Below are positions 8,150-16,982 of a stretch of DNA of 64,000 nt, piece by piece. The stretch spans positions 372,001 to 436,000 of the forward strand of contig JAXJZF010000005.1 in assembly GCA_036306585.1 (NCBI GenBank). Direction: 5' to 3'. Each line of letters starts with the position of its first letter. Positions within the stretch are counted from its first letter, which is position 1. Origin of the DNA: Aphodovivens sp036306585. Lineage in GTDB: Bacteria > Actinomycetota > Coriobacteriia > Coriobacteriales > Eggerthellaceae. The position numbers and the translations under genes were made by a program. The notes beneath the pieces are model-generated. The model ran no database searches, was not told the origin of the DNA, and was given only the letters and a program-made list of their open reading frames with translations.

Positions 8150-9799
8150 ATGGATATGGTGACGCCGGCGGGGTTCCGCGATGTGCTGGCGCAGGAGGCC
8201 GCCGAACGCGAGCGCATCAGCGCGGCGGTGCGCGACCTGCTCTCGTCGCGGGGGTACGTCCCCATCGAGACGCCCACGCTCGAGGTGATGGACGTCATGC
8301 GCGCCGGGGGTCACATGACGGGCGCGCCGTTCAAGTTCTTCGATTCGCAGGGCGATCTTCTGGCTATGCGCCCTGACGTCACGCTGCAGGTGGCGCGCAT
8401 GTGCGCCACGCGCTTGGCGGGGCGGCCCGGCCCGTTCCGCTTCCGCTACCAGCAGCGCGTGTTCCGCGAAACCGAAGGCCAGATGCGCGCTGCCGCGCGC
8501 GAGGTCACGCAGATCGGCGTGGAATGCATCGGCCCCTCGGGCGCCCAGGGCGACGCCGAGGTGGTGCAGCTGTTCTGCGAGGCGTTGCAGACCGCGGGCG
8601 TCTCGGATTTCGTCATCGCGGTTGCCACGGTGGGCGTGCTGCGCGCGCTGTTGGGCGCCAGCGGGGCGCCGAAGCCGTGGGCCCAGGCGGTGCTCGCGGC
8701 GTTCCACTCCTCAAACTTCGTCGAGCTCGATCAGCTCACCGGCACCGATTGCCCTGTGCCGCCGGTGTTCGCCCAGGCGCTGCGCAAGCTCCCGCGCATT
8801 CGCGGCGGCCGCGAGGCCATTCAAGAGGTGCGTGATCTGGTGGCGCCCCTGGGCTGCGAGGACGGCTTGGACGATTTGGCGGGCATGTGCGAGCAGCTGG
8901 ACCGGGCGGGCGTCGGCCGGCGCGTGCGCATCGACTTCTCGGTGGTGAGCTCGTTCGACTACTACACGGGCATCGTCTTCGAGGCCTACGCTCCCGGCTT
9001 GGGCTCGCCTTTGGGCAGCGGCGGGCGCTACGACAACATGGTGGGCGTCTACGGCGAGGACCGTCCCGCTGCCGGCTTCGCCTTCTTCCTAGAGCAGGTG
9101 ATGGCCGCGCAATCCGCTGGTTTCTCGCCGGCCGGGCCCGATGCGCAGCGACCGTTGCGCATCGCCGTCCCCAAGGGCGCGCTCAGTGCGGGCACCATCG
9201 AGGTGCTGTCCGCGGCGGGCTTGGATGTGACGGGGCTTGACAACCCCGGGCGTCAACTGATCATCAGCAACCCCGGCGTCGACTACGTCATCGTGCGCCC
9301 CACCGATGCCCCCGTGTTCGTAGAGCTGGGCGCAGCCGACTGCGGCATCTGCGGCAAGGACTCGCTTCTGGAGGCCGACGTCGAGGTGATGGAGCTTGCC
9401 GACCTGAAGTTCGGTGGGTGCCGCTTCGTCGTGGCCGAGCCCGCCGGCGCCCGCGAGGCGGTGGAGGAGCGCTACCGCCGCCTGGGTTCCATCCGCGTGG
9501 CTACGAAGTACCCCCGCATCGCCGCCGCCCACTACGCCAAGCGCGGCATGCAGGTGGAAATCGTGAAACTGCACGGTAACATTGAGCTGGCACCATTGAC
9601 GGGTATGGCCGAGCGTATCGTGGACATCACGGCGACCGGCACGACCCTTCGTGAGAATAACCTGGTGGTGGTGGAGGACGTCCTGCCTTCCACGGCGCGT
9701 TTCTTCGCGAACGCGTGCTCGTTCAGGACCGATCCGCGCATCGCCGATCTCGCCCGTGCGCTTTCCGCGTGCGCTGGCACCGATAAGGAGGATGAGTAA
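8150..9799 (+). CDS. hisZ-hisG: fused HisZ-HisG: ATP phosphoribosyltransferase with its regulatory domain
   Basis: 549-residue fusion. Residues 1 to about 330 are HisZ, a class II histidyl-tRNA-synthetase paralogue without tRNA charging: AMRPDVTLQVARMC, RFRYQQRVFRET, YYTGIVFEAY and LGSGGRYDNM are visible. From about 333 (PLRIAVPKGAL) to the end it is a short-form HisG, which catalyses ATP + PRPP to phosphoribosyl-ATP, the first step of histidine synthesis. The short form needs HisZ for activity and feedback inhibition, and here the two are on one chain. The family HisG motifs GICGKDSLLE and VVVEDVLPSTARFFAN are intact. ATG 8150 has GGAAAGGAAG upstream; the longer in-frame reading from 8039 lacks HisZ similarity. 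hisD follows after 2 bases. Confidence 0.92.
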   Translation: MDMVTPAGFRDVLAQEAAERERISAAVRDLLSSRGYVPIETPTLEVMDVMRAGGHMTGAPFKFFDSQGDLLAMRPDVTLQVARMCATRLAGRPGPFRFRYQQRVFRETEGQMRAAAREVTQIGVECIGPSGAQGDAEVVQLFCEALQTAGVSDFVIAVATVGVLRALLGASGAPKPWAQAVLAAFHSSNFVELDQLTGTDCPVPPVFAQALRKLPRIRGGREAIQEVRDLVAPLGCEDGLDDLAGMCEQLDRAGVGRRVRIDFSVVSSFDYYTGIVFEAYAPGLGSPLGSGGRYDNMVGVYGEDRPAAGFAFFLEQVMAAQSAGFSPAGPDAQRPLRIAVPKGALSAGTIEVLSAAGLDVTGLDNPGRQLIISNPGVDYVIVRPTDAPVFVELGAADCGICGKDSLLEADVEVMELADLKFGGCRFVVAEPAGAREAVEERYRRLGSIRVATKYPRIAAAHYAKRGMQVEIVKLHGNIELAPLTGMAERIVDITATGTTLRENNLVVVEDVLPSTARFFANACSFRTDPRIADLARALSACAGTDKEDE

Positions 9800-9801
9800 C
9801 C

Positions 9802-11148
9802 ATGCGCCGAGTGATCCTTGCCGAAGACGAGCAGTTCACCAACGTCCAGCTGAAGCGCCAAAGCGCGTTCAACCCGCAGGCGCTTGCCGCCGCGACCGAT
9901 ATCATCGAGCAGGTGCGCGAACGCGGGGATGTCGCGCTGCGCGAGTACACCGAGCGCTTCGACGGCGTGAAGGTGGAATCGTTCCGCGTCCCGCAGCAGG
10001 CAATCGAGCAGGCGCGCGGGAAGGTGAAGCCCGAAACCGCCGCGGCGCTCGAGCAGGCGGCCGCGCAGATCCGCGAGTTCCACGAGCGCCAGCTGCAGCA
10101 GAGCTGGTTCTCGGTGCGCGAGGACGGCGCGCTGGTGGGCGCGAAGGTGACGCCGCTGGAGTCGGTGGGCATCTACGTTCCCGGCGGACGCGCGCTGTAC
10201 CCCTCCACGGTGCTCATGAACGCGCTTCCCGCCGCTGTCGCTGGCGTCGAGCGCATCGCGTGCGTGACGCCGCCCGCCAAGGACGGCACGGTGGACCCCG
10301 CCATCCTGGAGGCTTGCCGCCTAGCGGGTGTGACCGAGGTGTACACCGTGGGCGGCGCGCAGGCCATCGCGGCCCTGGCGTACGGCACCGAGAGCATCCC
10401 CGCCGTTTCCAAGATCACCGGCCCGGGCAACGCCTACGTGGCGGCGGCCAAGAAGATCGTCTCGGGCGACGTGGGCATCGACATGATCGCCGGTCCGTCG
10501 GAGGTGTGCGTGGTCGCCGACGAGACCGCCGATCCGGCGCTGGTCGCCATCGACCTCATGGCGCAGGCAGAGCACGACCCGCTGGCGGCGTGCTATCTGG
10601 TGACGTTCTCGGAGGACTACGCCGACGAGGTTGAGCGCATGGTGGGCGAGCACATGAAGTCCTCCACGCGCGCCGAGATCACCACCGCTTCTTTGGCCGA
10701 CCAGGGCCTGGCGGTCATCTGCAAAACGCTCGAGCAGGCGTTCGAGACGGTCAACGTCATCGCTCCCGAGCACTTGGAGCTGCACATCCACCACGCCATG
10801 GACTCGTTGGGCCGCGTGCGTAACGCCGGCGCCATCTTCCTGGGCGCCTGGACCCCTGAGGCCGTGGGCGACTACGCCGCCGGCCCCAACCACACGCTGC
10901 CCACCGGTGGCACGGCGCGCTATGCCTCGCCGCTTTCCGTGGATGACTTCATCAAGAAGTCCAGCGTCATCCAGTACAGCCCGCAGGCGCTCGGCCGCGA
11001 CGCCGACATCGTCATCGCCATCGCGCGTCACGAGGGGCTGTGGGCGCATGCGCGTAGCGTCGAGCTGCGCCGCGACATCCTGGTGGAATCGGGGTCGTTC
11101 GGCACCGGTGCGGTGCTGGACGTGCAGGCGGGCGATGCCGATGAATAG
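9802..11148 (+). CDS. hisD: histidinol dehydrogenase
   Basis: 448-residue enzyme making the last two oxidations, histidinol to histidinal to histidine, with NAD and zinc. Family motifs are present: YVPGGRALYPSTVLMNALPA, ITGPGNAYVAAAKKIV, the IDMIAGPSEVCVVAD signature, the QAEHDP zinc segment and NHTLPTGGTARYASPLSV near the C-terminus. Length fits the family. It begins 2 bases after the hisZ-hisG stop, with GGAGGATGAG in the previous gene's end serving as ribosome site, and overlaps hisC by 8 bases. Confidence 0.97.
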   Translation: MRRVILAEDEQFTNVQLKRQSAFNPQALAAATDIIEQVRERGDVALREYTERFDGVKVESFRVPQQAIEQARGKVKPETAAALEQAAAQIREFHERQLQQSWFSVREDGALVGAKVTPLESVGIYVPGGRALYPSTVLMNALPAAVAGVERIACVTPPAKDGTVDPAILEACRLAGVTEVYTVGGAQAIAALAYGTESIPAVSKITGPGNAYVAAAKKIVSGDVGIDMIAGPSEVCVVADETADPALVAIDLMAQAEHDPLAACYLVTFSEDYADEVERMVGEHMKSSTRAEITTASLADQGLAVICKTLEQAFETVNVIAPEHLELHIHHAMDSLGRVRNAGAIFLGAWTPEAVGDYAAGPNHTLPTGGTARYASPLSVDDFIKKSSVIQYSPQALGRDADIVIAIARHEGLWAHARSVELRRDILVESGSFGTGAVLDVQAGDADE

Positions 11149-12211
11149 CGTGCGCCCTTCTGCCCCGCAGCTTGCGGGCATGGAGCCCTACGACCCGAAG
11201 TACCTGCCGGCCGACACGCTGCTGTCGGCCAACGAGAACCCTTCCGACGTGGAGGAGGAGCTGCGCCGCGAGATCATGCGCGAGGTGCGTCGCGTGCCGC
11301 TGAACCGTTATCCCGACCCGCTGGCAAACGATCTGCGCGACATGATCGCCGAGGCCAACGGGCTCGATCGCAACCAGGTGCTTTTGGGCAACGGAGGCGA
11401 TGAGCTGCTGTTCAACATCGCGCTTGCCTGGGGCGGCCCCGGCAGGAGGTTCCTGAACCTGCCTCCGACGTTCTCGGTATACGCCGCCAACGCGCGACTC
11501 ACCGGCACCGAGGTGGTGGATGTGCCGCGCCTGGCCGATTACTCCATCGACGAGCAGGCGGTGCTCGATCGCGTGGCGCAGGGCGACATCGACTACCTCA
11601 TCGTCACCAGTCCGAACAACCCCACCGGCAAGCTCGCCGACGGCGAGTTCGTCAAGAGGGTTTTGGAAGCCACCGATGCGCTGGTGATGGTGGACGAGGC
11701 TTATTTCGAGTTCTCGCGCCGCACCGTGCGCCCGCTTCTGGACGTGCATGAGAACCTGCTGATCCTGCGCACGTTCTCCAAGGCGTTCTCGCTGGCGGCG
11801 GTGCGCATGGGCTACCTGCTGGGCAGCCCCGAGGTCATCCGCGAGTTCATCAAGGTGCGCCAGCCATACTCGGTGGACGCGGTGTCTCAGGCCATCGCGC
11901 GGGTGGTGTACGCCAACCGGGCCAAGTTCGAGCCGGGCATCCAGTCCATCATCGACGAGCGTGCTCGCCTGCTTGACGGCCTTTCGCGCATTCCCGGCGT
12001 GACCGCCTACCCCTCCGACGCGAATTACGTGATGTTCCGCATCCAGGATGCCGGCGAGGTGTGGCAGGCGCTATTCGACCGCGGCGTTCTGGTGCGCGAT
12101 TTCTCGCGCTCGCAGTATCTGGAGAACTGTCTGCGCGTGACGGTGGGGACGCCCGCGGAAAACGACGCGTTCTTGGCAGCGCTCAGGGAAGTGGCGATCG
12201 CCCGGCTGTAG
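11141..12211 (+). CDS. hisC: histidinol-phosphate aminotransferase
   Basis: 356-residue PLP aminotransferase (fold type I) converting imidazole acetol-phosphate to histidinol-phosphate. Visible are LSANENP at the start, NRYPDP, GNGGDELLF, VTSPNNPTGKL, MVDEAYFEF and the PLP-lysine motif RTFSKAFSLAAVRMGYL. Two ATGs lie close together, 11135 and 11141; the second has GGCGGG at a normal distance (about 8 bases), so I prefer it. The start overlaps the end of hisD, indicating coupling. hisB follows after a 64-base gap. Confidence 0.95.
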   Translation: MNSVRPSAPQLAGMEPYDPKYLPADTLLSANENPSDVEEELRREIMREVRRVPLNRYPDPLANDLRDMIAEANGLDRNQVLLGNGGDELLFNIALAWGGPGRRFLNLPPTFSVYAANARLTGTEVVDVPRLADYSIDEQAVLDRVAQGDIDYLIVTSPNNPTGKLADGEFVKRVLEATDALVMVDEAYFEFSRRTVRPLLDVHENLLILRTFSKAFSLAAVRMGYLLGSPEVIREFIKVRQPYSVDAVSQAIARVVYANRAKFEPGIQSIIDERARLLDGLSRIPGVTAYPSDANYVMFRIQDAGEVWQALFDRGVLVRDFSRSQYLENCLRVTVGTPAENDAFLAALREVAIARL

Positions 12212-12275
12212 CGGGGCGTTTTCACGGGGCGGGGCCGCGATGAGGCGCCGCCCGCTTCGAAGGGAAGGTAACGGC

Positions 12276-12866
12276 ATGGGGAGATCCGCGCGCGTTGAGC
12301 GCACGACCAACGAGACCTCGGTGGCCATCGCCATCGAACTGGACGGCGCCGGCCACGTCGACGTGCTGACGGGCGTCGGTTTTTTCGATCATATGCTCGA
12401 GGCATTCGGCCGCCATGGGCTGTTCGACCTCGACGTCGACGTGAAGGGCGACCTGCAGATCGACGGCCACCACAGCGTGGAGGACGCCGGCATCGTGCTG
12501 GGGCAGGCGTTCGCACGCGCCTTGGGAGACAAGCGCGGCATCCGCCGGTTCGGCTCCATCGTACTGCCCATGGACGAGGCGCTGGTGCTGGCCGCCTGCG
12601 ACCTTTCCGGCCGCGGTCAGCTGCACTGGGACGTGCCGTTGCCGCCGGTGATGATCGGCGAGTTCGACGCGTCGCTGGCGAAGGAGTTCTTCATCGCTTT
12701 CGCCGCCAACGCCGGAGTGACGCTGCATGTGCGCCTGCTGGCGGGCGAGAACGCCCACCACATCGTCGAGGCGTGCTTCAAGGCGGTTGCGCGTGCGTTG
12801 CGCGAGGCGGTCGAGGAGGACCCGCGCATGGGAGATGCGCTCCCTTCCACGAAAGGCGCCCTGTAA
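12276..12866 (+). CDS. hisB: imidazoleglycerol-phosphate dehydratase
   Basis: 196-residue monofunctional dehydratase, dehydrating imidazole glycerol phosphate to imidazole acetol-phosphate with manganese. The two diagnostic metal-binding repeats are intact: DGHHSVEDAGIVLGQAF and ENAHHIVEACFKAVARAL, plus GFFDHMLEAFGRHG early on. No histidinol-phosphatase domain is fused, so that step must be supplied elsewhere. ATG 12276 is preceded by AAGGGAAGG; the in-frame ATG at 12240 has no ribosome site and adds a basic stretch foreign to the family. hisH starts one base after its stop. Confidence 0.96.
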   Translation: MGRSARVERTTNETSVAIAIELDGAGHVDVLTGVGFFDHMLEAFGRHGLFDLDVDVKGDLQIDGHHSVEDAGIVLGQAFARALGDKRGIRRFGSIVLPMDEALVLAACDLSGRGQLHWDVPLPPVMIGEFDASLAKEFFIAFAANAGVTLHVRLLAGENAHHIVEACFKAVARALREAVEEDPRMGDALPSTKGAL

Positions 12867-12867
12867 G

Positions 12868-13524
12868 ATGATCGCGGTGGTCGATTACCATAAGGGAAAC
12901 CTCATGAGCGTGAAGCGCGGTCTGGAATGCGCCGGCGCCGAGGCGCTCATCACCGACGATGCGGGCGAGATCGCTCGGGCGGATGCCATCGTGCTGCCGG
13001 GCGTGGGCGCGTTCGCCGACGCTTCCGCCACCATGATCGAGCTGGGTCAGCTCGACGCCATTCGCGACCGGATCGCGGCGGGCGTGCCGTTTTTGGGCAT
13101 CTGCCTGGGCATGCACCTGCTGTTCGAGGAAGGCGTGGAGGGTGCTCCCGACGAAGACGATGAGGAATCCTCCCACAACGCGCGCGGGTTGGCCGTGCTG
13201 CCGGGCGTGGTGACGCGCATGCCGCGCACCGATGCGCAGGGGACGGCATACAAGGTTCCCCATGTCGGTTGGAACACCGTGGGCTTCGCCGGCGATGCCC
13301 CGCTGTTCGAGGGCATTCCCGGCGGGGAATACTTCTACTTCACCCATAGCTACATCGCGCCCGACGGTCCGTTCGCGGTGGGTTCCACCACGCACAGCGT
13401 GACGTTCCCCAGCGCGGTTCGCTACGGGCAGCGCTGCTACGGCGTGCAATTCCATCCCGAGAAAAGCTCCGATGCGGGCGCGGCGGTGCTGCGCAACTTC
13501 GTGCGCATCGTGGAAGGGGCGTGA
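12868..13524 (+). CDS. hisH: imidazole glycerol phosphate synthase, glutaminase subunit
   Basis: 218-residue class I glutamine amidotransferase that feeds ammonia to HisF. The nucleophile lies in FLGICLGMHLLFEEG (His where many homologues have Gln after GM). The catalytic His/Glu pair is in YGVQFHPEKSS, and the oxyanion strand is LPGVGAF. A slightly longer acidic loop (PDEDDEESSH) follows the nucleophile region. It begins one base after the hisB stop and ends close to the hisA start. Confidence 0.96.
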   Translation: MIAVVDYHKGNLMSVKRGLECAGAEALITDDAGEIARADAIVLPGVGAFADASATMIELGQLDAIRDRIAAGVPFLGICLGMHLLFEEGVEGAPDEDDEESSHNARGLAVLPGVVTRMPRTDAQGTAYKVPHVGWNTVGFAGDAPLFEGIPGGEYFYFTHSYIAPDGPFAVGSTTHSVTFPSAVRYGQRCYGVQFHPEKSSDAGAAVLRNFVRIVEGA

Positions 13525-13529
13525 GCGCC

Positions 13530-14264
13530 ATGTATCTTCTTCCGGCAATCGATATCCTGGGCGGTAAGGCGGTGCGGCTGCAGAAGGGCGACTATTCCAA
13601 GGTGACCGTCTACAACGACGACCCGGTGGCGCAGGCGCACGAGTTCGAACGGGCGGGCGCCGAGTGGATCCACGTGGTCGACTTGGACGGCGCGCGCTCG
13701 GGCATTCCCGAAAACGCTGCCATCGTCGAGCGCATCGTGCGCGAGACCTCGCTGAAGGTGGAGGTGGGCGGCGGCATCCGCACGCTGGACGCCCTGTCGC
13801 GCCTGGCAGACATCGGCGCCGCGCGCATGGTGCTGGGCACCGCGCTGGTGAACGACCCCGAGCTCGCGCGGGCCGCCGTCGACCTGGTGGGCGGCGACCG
13901 CCTGACGGCAGGCATCGACGCCAAGAACGGCGAGGCGGCCGTGTCGGGGTGGATCGAGGGCTCCGGCGTCGCGGCGACCGACCTCGCCCGCGCCATGGGC
14001 AACGCCGGCTTCGTGCACCTGGTGTACACCGACATCGCCCGCGATGGCATGCAAACCGGCATCGACCCGCAGGCGTACCGGCTGATGGCGCAGGCATTCG
14101 GACATCCCGTCATCGCCAGCGGCGGCGTCTCCTGCGCCGCCGACATCGCCTCGCTGGCGCCGGTGGCGGAAAGCATCGAGGGCGTCATCGCCGGGCGCGC
14201 CATCTACGAGGGCACGCTCACGGTGGAAGACGGCGTGGCGGCCTGCAAGGAGGCCTTATGCTAG
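13530..14264 (+). CDS. hisA: ProFAR isomerase
   Basis: 244-residue half-barrel TIM enzyme performing the Amadori isomerisation of ProFAR to PRFAR. The first catalytic Asp is in LPAIDILGGKAVRL and the second half carries LVYTDIARDGMQTGI with the second Asp. The phosphate-binding loops are VEVGGGIRT and IASGGVS. I chose the ATG at 13530 rather than the GTG at 13521 because the GGAAGGGG at 13511-13518 is too close to the GTG. The stop overlaps the hisF start (ATGCTAG). In many actinobacteria this gene is the bifunctional priA that also serves tryptophan synthesis; I cannot decide that from sequence alone. Confidence 0.95.
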   Translation: MYLLPAIDILGGKAVRLQKGDYSKVTVYNDDPVAQAHEFERAGAEWIHVVDLDGARSGIPENAAIVERIVRETSLKVEVGGGIRTLDALSRLADIGAARMVLGTALVNDPELARAAVDLVGGDRLTAGIDAKNGEAAVSGWIEGSGVAATDLARAMGNAGFVHLVYTDIARDGMQTGIDPQAYRLMAQAFGHPVIASGGVSCAADIASLAPVAESIEGVIAGRAIYEGTLTVEDGVAACKEALC

Positions 14265-15022
14265 CGAAACGCGTCATCCCCTGCATGGATGTAAAGGATG
14301 GCCGCGTGGTGAAGGGCGTGAACTTCGTCAATCTGCGCGACGCGGGCGATCCCATCGAACTGGCGCAACGCTACGACGAGGAGCGTGCCGACGAGGTGGT
14401 TTTCCTCGACATTACCGCCACCAGCGATGATCGCGCCACCACGGTAGAGCTGGCGAGCCGCGCCAGCGAGCAGCTGCACCTGCCCTATTGCGTGGGCGGG
14501 GGCTTTCGCAGCGTCGCCGACATCCGCCGCATGATCGCCGCCGGCGCCGACAAGGTGTCGGTCAACTCGGCTGCCGTGGCCAACCCCCAGCTCATCACCG
14601 ATGCCGCCTATGCCTTCGGCACCCAGGCCATCCTGTGCGCCATCGACGCCAAGCAGGTCGCGGGCAATCCCAACAAGTGGGAGGTGTACGTGCACGGCGG
14701 GCGCAAGGCCACCGGCATTGACGCGGTGGAATGGGCCCGCGAGGCGGCGCGTCGCGGAGCGGGCGAGATTCTGCTCACCAGCATGGACCGCGACGGCAGC
14801 CGCGAGGGCTTCGATTGCGCGCTCACCCGCGCAGTGGCGCGCGCGGTGGACATCCCCGTGATCGCCTCGGGCGGGGTGGGGAAGCTGGAGCATTTCGCGC
14901 AGGGCGTCTTGGAAGGCGAGGCAGATGCCGTGCTGGCAGCTAGCGTGTTCCACTTCGGCGAGCTCACCATCCGCCAGGTGAAGGAGAACATGGCAAGCTA
15001 CGGCATCCCCGTGCGCTTGTAG
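14258..15022 (+). CDS. hisF: imidazole glycerol phosphate synthase, cyclase subunit
   Basis: 254-residue TIM barrel that uses HisH-derived ammonia to close the imidazole ring, giving IGP and AICAR. The catalytic Asp residues sit in PCMDVKDGRVVKG and LCAIDAKQ. Phosphate loops VGGGFRS and VIASGGVGKLEHF are intact, as is LLTSMDRDGSREGFD. The start overlaps hisA by 7 bases behind CAAGGAGG. It is the last gene of the tight his run; 231 bases separate it from dapL. Confidence 0.97.
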   Translation: MLAKRVIPCMDVKDGRVVKGVNFVNLRDAGDPIELAQRYDEERADEVVFLDITATSDDRATTVELASRASEQLHLPYCVGGGFRSVADIRRMIAAGADKVSVNSAAVANPQLITDAAYAFGTQAILCAIDAKQVAGNPNKWEVYVHGGRKATGIDAVEWAREAARRGAGEILLTSMDRDGSREGFDCALTRAVARAVDIPVIASGGVGKLEHFAQGVLEGEADAVLAASVFHFGELTIRQVKENMASYGIPVRL

Positions 15023-15253
15023 CGGCGGAGTTCGAGCTCGTCTTCGCTAAGAAGGCAGTCGGCGTTGCCCGCGTTCGCCAAAGTCGCTTCGTAATCGTTT
15101 CCGCTCCATGCCGTCTTGCCGTCTTCATCAGCGCGAGGGCTTGTTTGCCGCTGGGTTAAAACTCGAGGCCCCCTGGCGCGGTTCCGCGCGAAGCGGCTAT
15201 GATATCATCCGGAAAAACCGAGGTTTCCCCGCCAATCGCAAAGGAGCGCCTTC

Positions 15254-16474
15254 ATGGCAAAGATCAACAAGAACTACCAGAAGCTTCCTGGAAGCTACCT
15301 TTTCTCCGAAATCGCGCACCGCACGCAGAAGTACGCCGAGGAGCACCCCGACGCCAAGCTCATCAAGATGGGCATCGGCGACGTGACGCGCCCGTTGGCC
15401 CCCGCGGTGGTGCAGGCAATGCATGACGCGGTCGACGACCTGGCGCATGCTGAGACCTTCCACGGCTACGGCCCCGAGCAAGGCTACGATTTCCTGCGCG
15501 AGGCCATCCGCGAGAACGACTTCATCGCGCGCGGCGTGGACATCGACGTCGACGAGATCTTCGTCTCCGACGGCGCCAAGTCCGACTGCGGCAACATCGG
15601 CGACATCCTGGATGTGGACAACAAGGTTGCCGTGTGCGATCCGGTGTATCCCGTGTACGTGGACACCAACGCCATGGCCGGCCGCGCGGGCGACTACGAC
15701 GAGCAGGCGCAGGGTTGGACCAACATCCACTACATGCCCACCACCGCCGAGAACGGCTTTTGCCCGGCCATCCCCGAGGGCAAGGTGGACGTCATCTACC
15801 TGTGCAGCCCCAACAACCCCACCGGGACGGTGCTCAACCGCGACCAGCTGAAGGCGTGGGTCGACTACGCCAACGCCAACGACGCCATCATCATGTTCGA
15901 CGCCGCCTACGAGCGCTTCATCATGGAAGAAGACGTGCCGCATTCCATCTTCGAGATCGAAGGCGCCAAGACTTGCGCCATCGAGTTCCGCTCGTTCTCG
16001 AAGACGGCGGGCTTCACCGGCGCGCGCTGCGGCTACACCGTGGTGCCCAAGGCGCTGGTGCGCGAGGGCCAAAGCCTCAACGCCATGTGGAACCGCCGAC
16101 AGACCACCAAGTTCAACGGCGCATCGTACGTGATCCAACGCGGCGCCGCTGCCGTCTACACGTCCGAGGGCGCGCGTCAGATCGAGGAGACGCTGAACTA
16201 CTACCGCCGCAACGCGAAGGTCATCAAGGAAGGGTTGGAGGCATGCGGGTTCATGGTGTACGGTGCGGTGAACAGCCCTTACATCTGGTGCAAGACCCCC
16301 GACGGCATGGGCTCGTGGGAATTCTTCGACAAGCTTCTGCACGAGGCGAACATCATCACCACCCCCGGTGCCGGCTTCGGCCCCTCCGGCGAGGGCTACG
16401 TGCGCCTGACCGCGTTCGGCGATGCCGACGACGCCGTGGAGGCGATGGAGCGCATCAAGAAGATGATGGCCTAG
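15254..16474 (+). CDS. dapL: LL-diaminopimelate aminotransferase
   Basis: 406-residue fold-type I PLP enzyme turning tetrahydrodipicolinate directly into LL-diaminopimelate, for lysine and peptidoglycan. DapL features are the start INKNYQKLPGSYLFSEIAHR, MGIGDVTRPL, FVSDGAKSDCGNI, YLCSPNNPTGTVL and the PLP lysine in FRSFSKTAGFTGARCGY. Length is right for DapL and longer than generic aminotransferases. A TATGAT at 15198-15203 is a possible -10 and AAAGGAG precedes the ATG. A terminator follows. The DapL route replaces the succinylase/acetylase branches and is known from anaerobes, plants and some actinobacteria. Confidence 0.94.
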   Translation: MAKINKNYQKLPGSYLFSEIAHRTQKYAEEHPDAKLIKMGIGDVTRPLAPAVVQAMHDAVDDLAHAETFHGYGPEQGYDFLREAIRENDFIARGVDIDVDEIFVSDGAKSDCGNIGDILDVDNKVAVCDPVYPVYVDTNAMAGRAGDYDEQAQGWTNIHYMPTTAENGFCPAIPEGKVDVIYLCSPNNPTGTVLNRDQLKAWVDYANANDAIIMFDAAYERFIMEEDVPHSIFEIEGAKTCAIEFRSFSKTAGFTGARCGYTVVPKALVREGQSLNAMWNRRQTTKFNGASYVIQRGAAAVYTSEGARQIEETLNYYRRNAKVIKEGLEACGFMVYGAVNSPYIWCKTPDGMGSWEFFDKLLHEANIITTPGAGFGPSGEGYVRLTAFGDADDAVEAMERIKKMMA

Positions 16475-16489
16475 CAACTGCGAACGACC

Positions 16490-16522
16490 AGCGCCCGGCA
16501 CTGCGCCGGGCGCTTTGCGTTT
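16490..16522 (+). terminator. intrinsic terminator after dapL
   Basis: Perfect 10-base-pair stem AGCGCCCGGC/GCCGGGCGCT with a 5-base loop, followed by TTGCGTTT. hisI begins 25 bases later, so hisI may depend on read-through or its own start. Confidence 0.75.
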
Positions 16523-16546
16523 ATCGGGAGAGATCGGGAGAACGGT

Positions 16547-16867
16547 ATGGAACTTCCCCAGTTGAAATACAACGAGGCGGGGCTCATTCCCTGCATCGTG
16601 CAGGACGCCTCCACCCGCGAGGTGCTGATGATGGCGTGGATGAACGCCGAGTCGCTGCGCCTGACATTCCAGACGGGCGAGACGGTGTTTTGGAGCCGCA
16701 GCCGCCAGGAGCTGTGGCACAAAGGCGCCACCAGCGGCAACACCCAGAAGGTGGTGGAGATGCGCTACGATTGCGATGCCGACTGCCTTCTGGCGTTGGT
16801 GAATCCGGCAGGACCGGCGTGCCACACAGGCGCCGTCAGCTGCTTCTACCGCACCCTTGAAGGCTAG
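16547..16867 (+). CDS. hisI: phosphoribosyl-AMP cyclohydrolase
   Basis: 106-residue monofunctional PR-AMP cyclohydrolase, opening the adenine ring of PR-AMP in histidine synthesis. The zinc/magnesium site is visible: EMRYDCDADCLLALV and PACHTGAVSCFY supply the Asp and Cys ligands. VLMMAWMNAESLRLT and FWSRSRQELWHKGATSGN are family segments. No HisE (PR-ATP pyrophosphohydrolase) domain is fused and none lies in this window. The gene is cut off from the main his operon by dapL and a terminator. Ribosome site GGGAGA lies upstream of the ATG. Confidence 0.96.
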   Translation: MELPQLKYNEAGLIPCIVQDASTREVLMMAWMNAESLRLTFQTGETVFWSRSRQELWHKGATSGNTQKVVEMRYDCDADCLLALVNPAGPACHTGAVSCFYRTLEG

Positions 16868-16982
16868 GGCGCCGCGTCGACGCGGTTTGTGCGTGATGCC
16901 CATTGACGCGCCGCTGCCGCAGGTGCAAGGTTGGCGCTAGCGATACCGCGCGCCCGGCGCGCAGAGGGGAAGGGGAGTGTCC

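Noticed and set aside
11135..11140. ATG at 11135 as the hisC start
   Set aside because: The GGCGGG ribosome site would be only about 2 bases away; the next ATG at 11141 has normal spacing.
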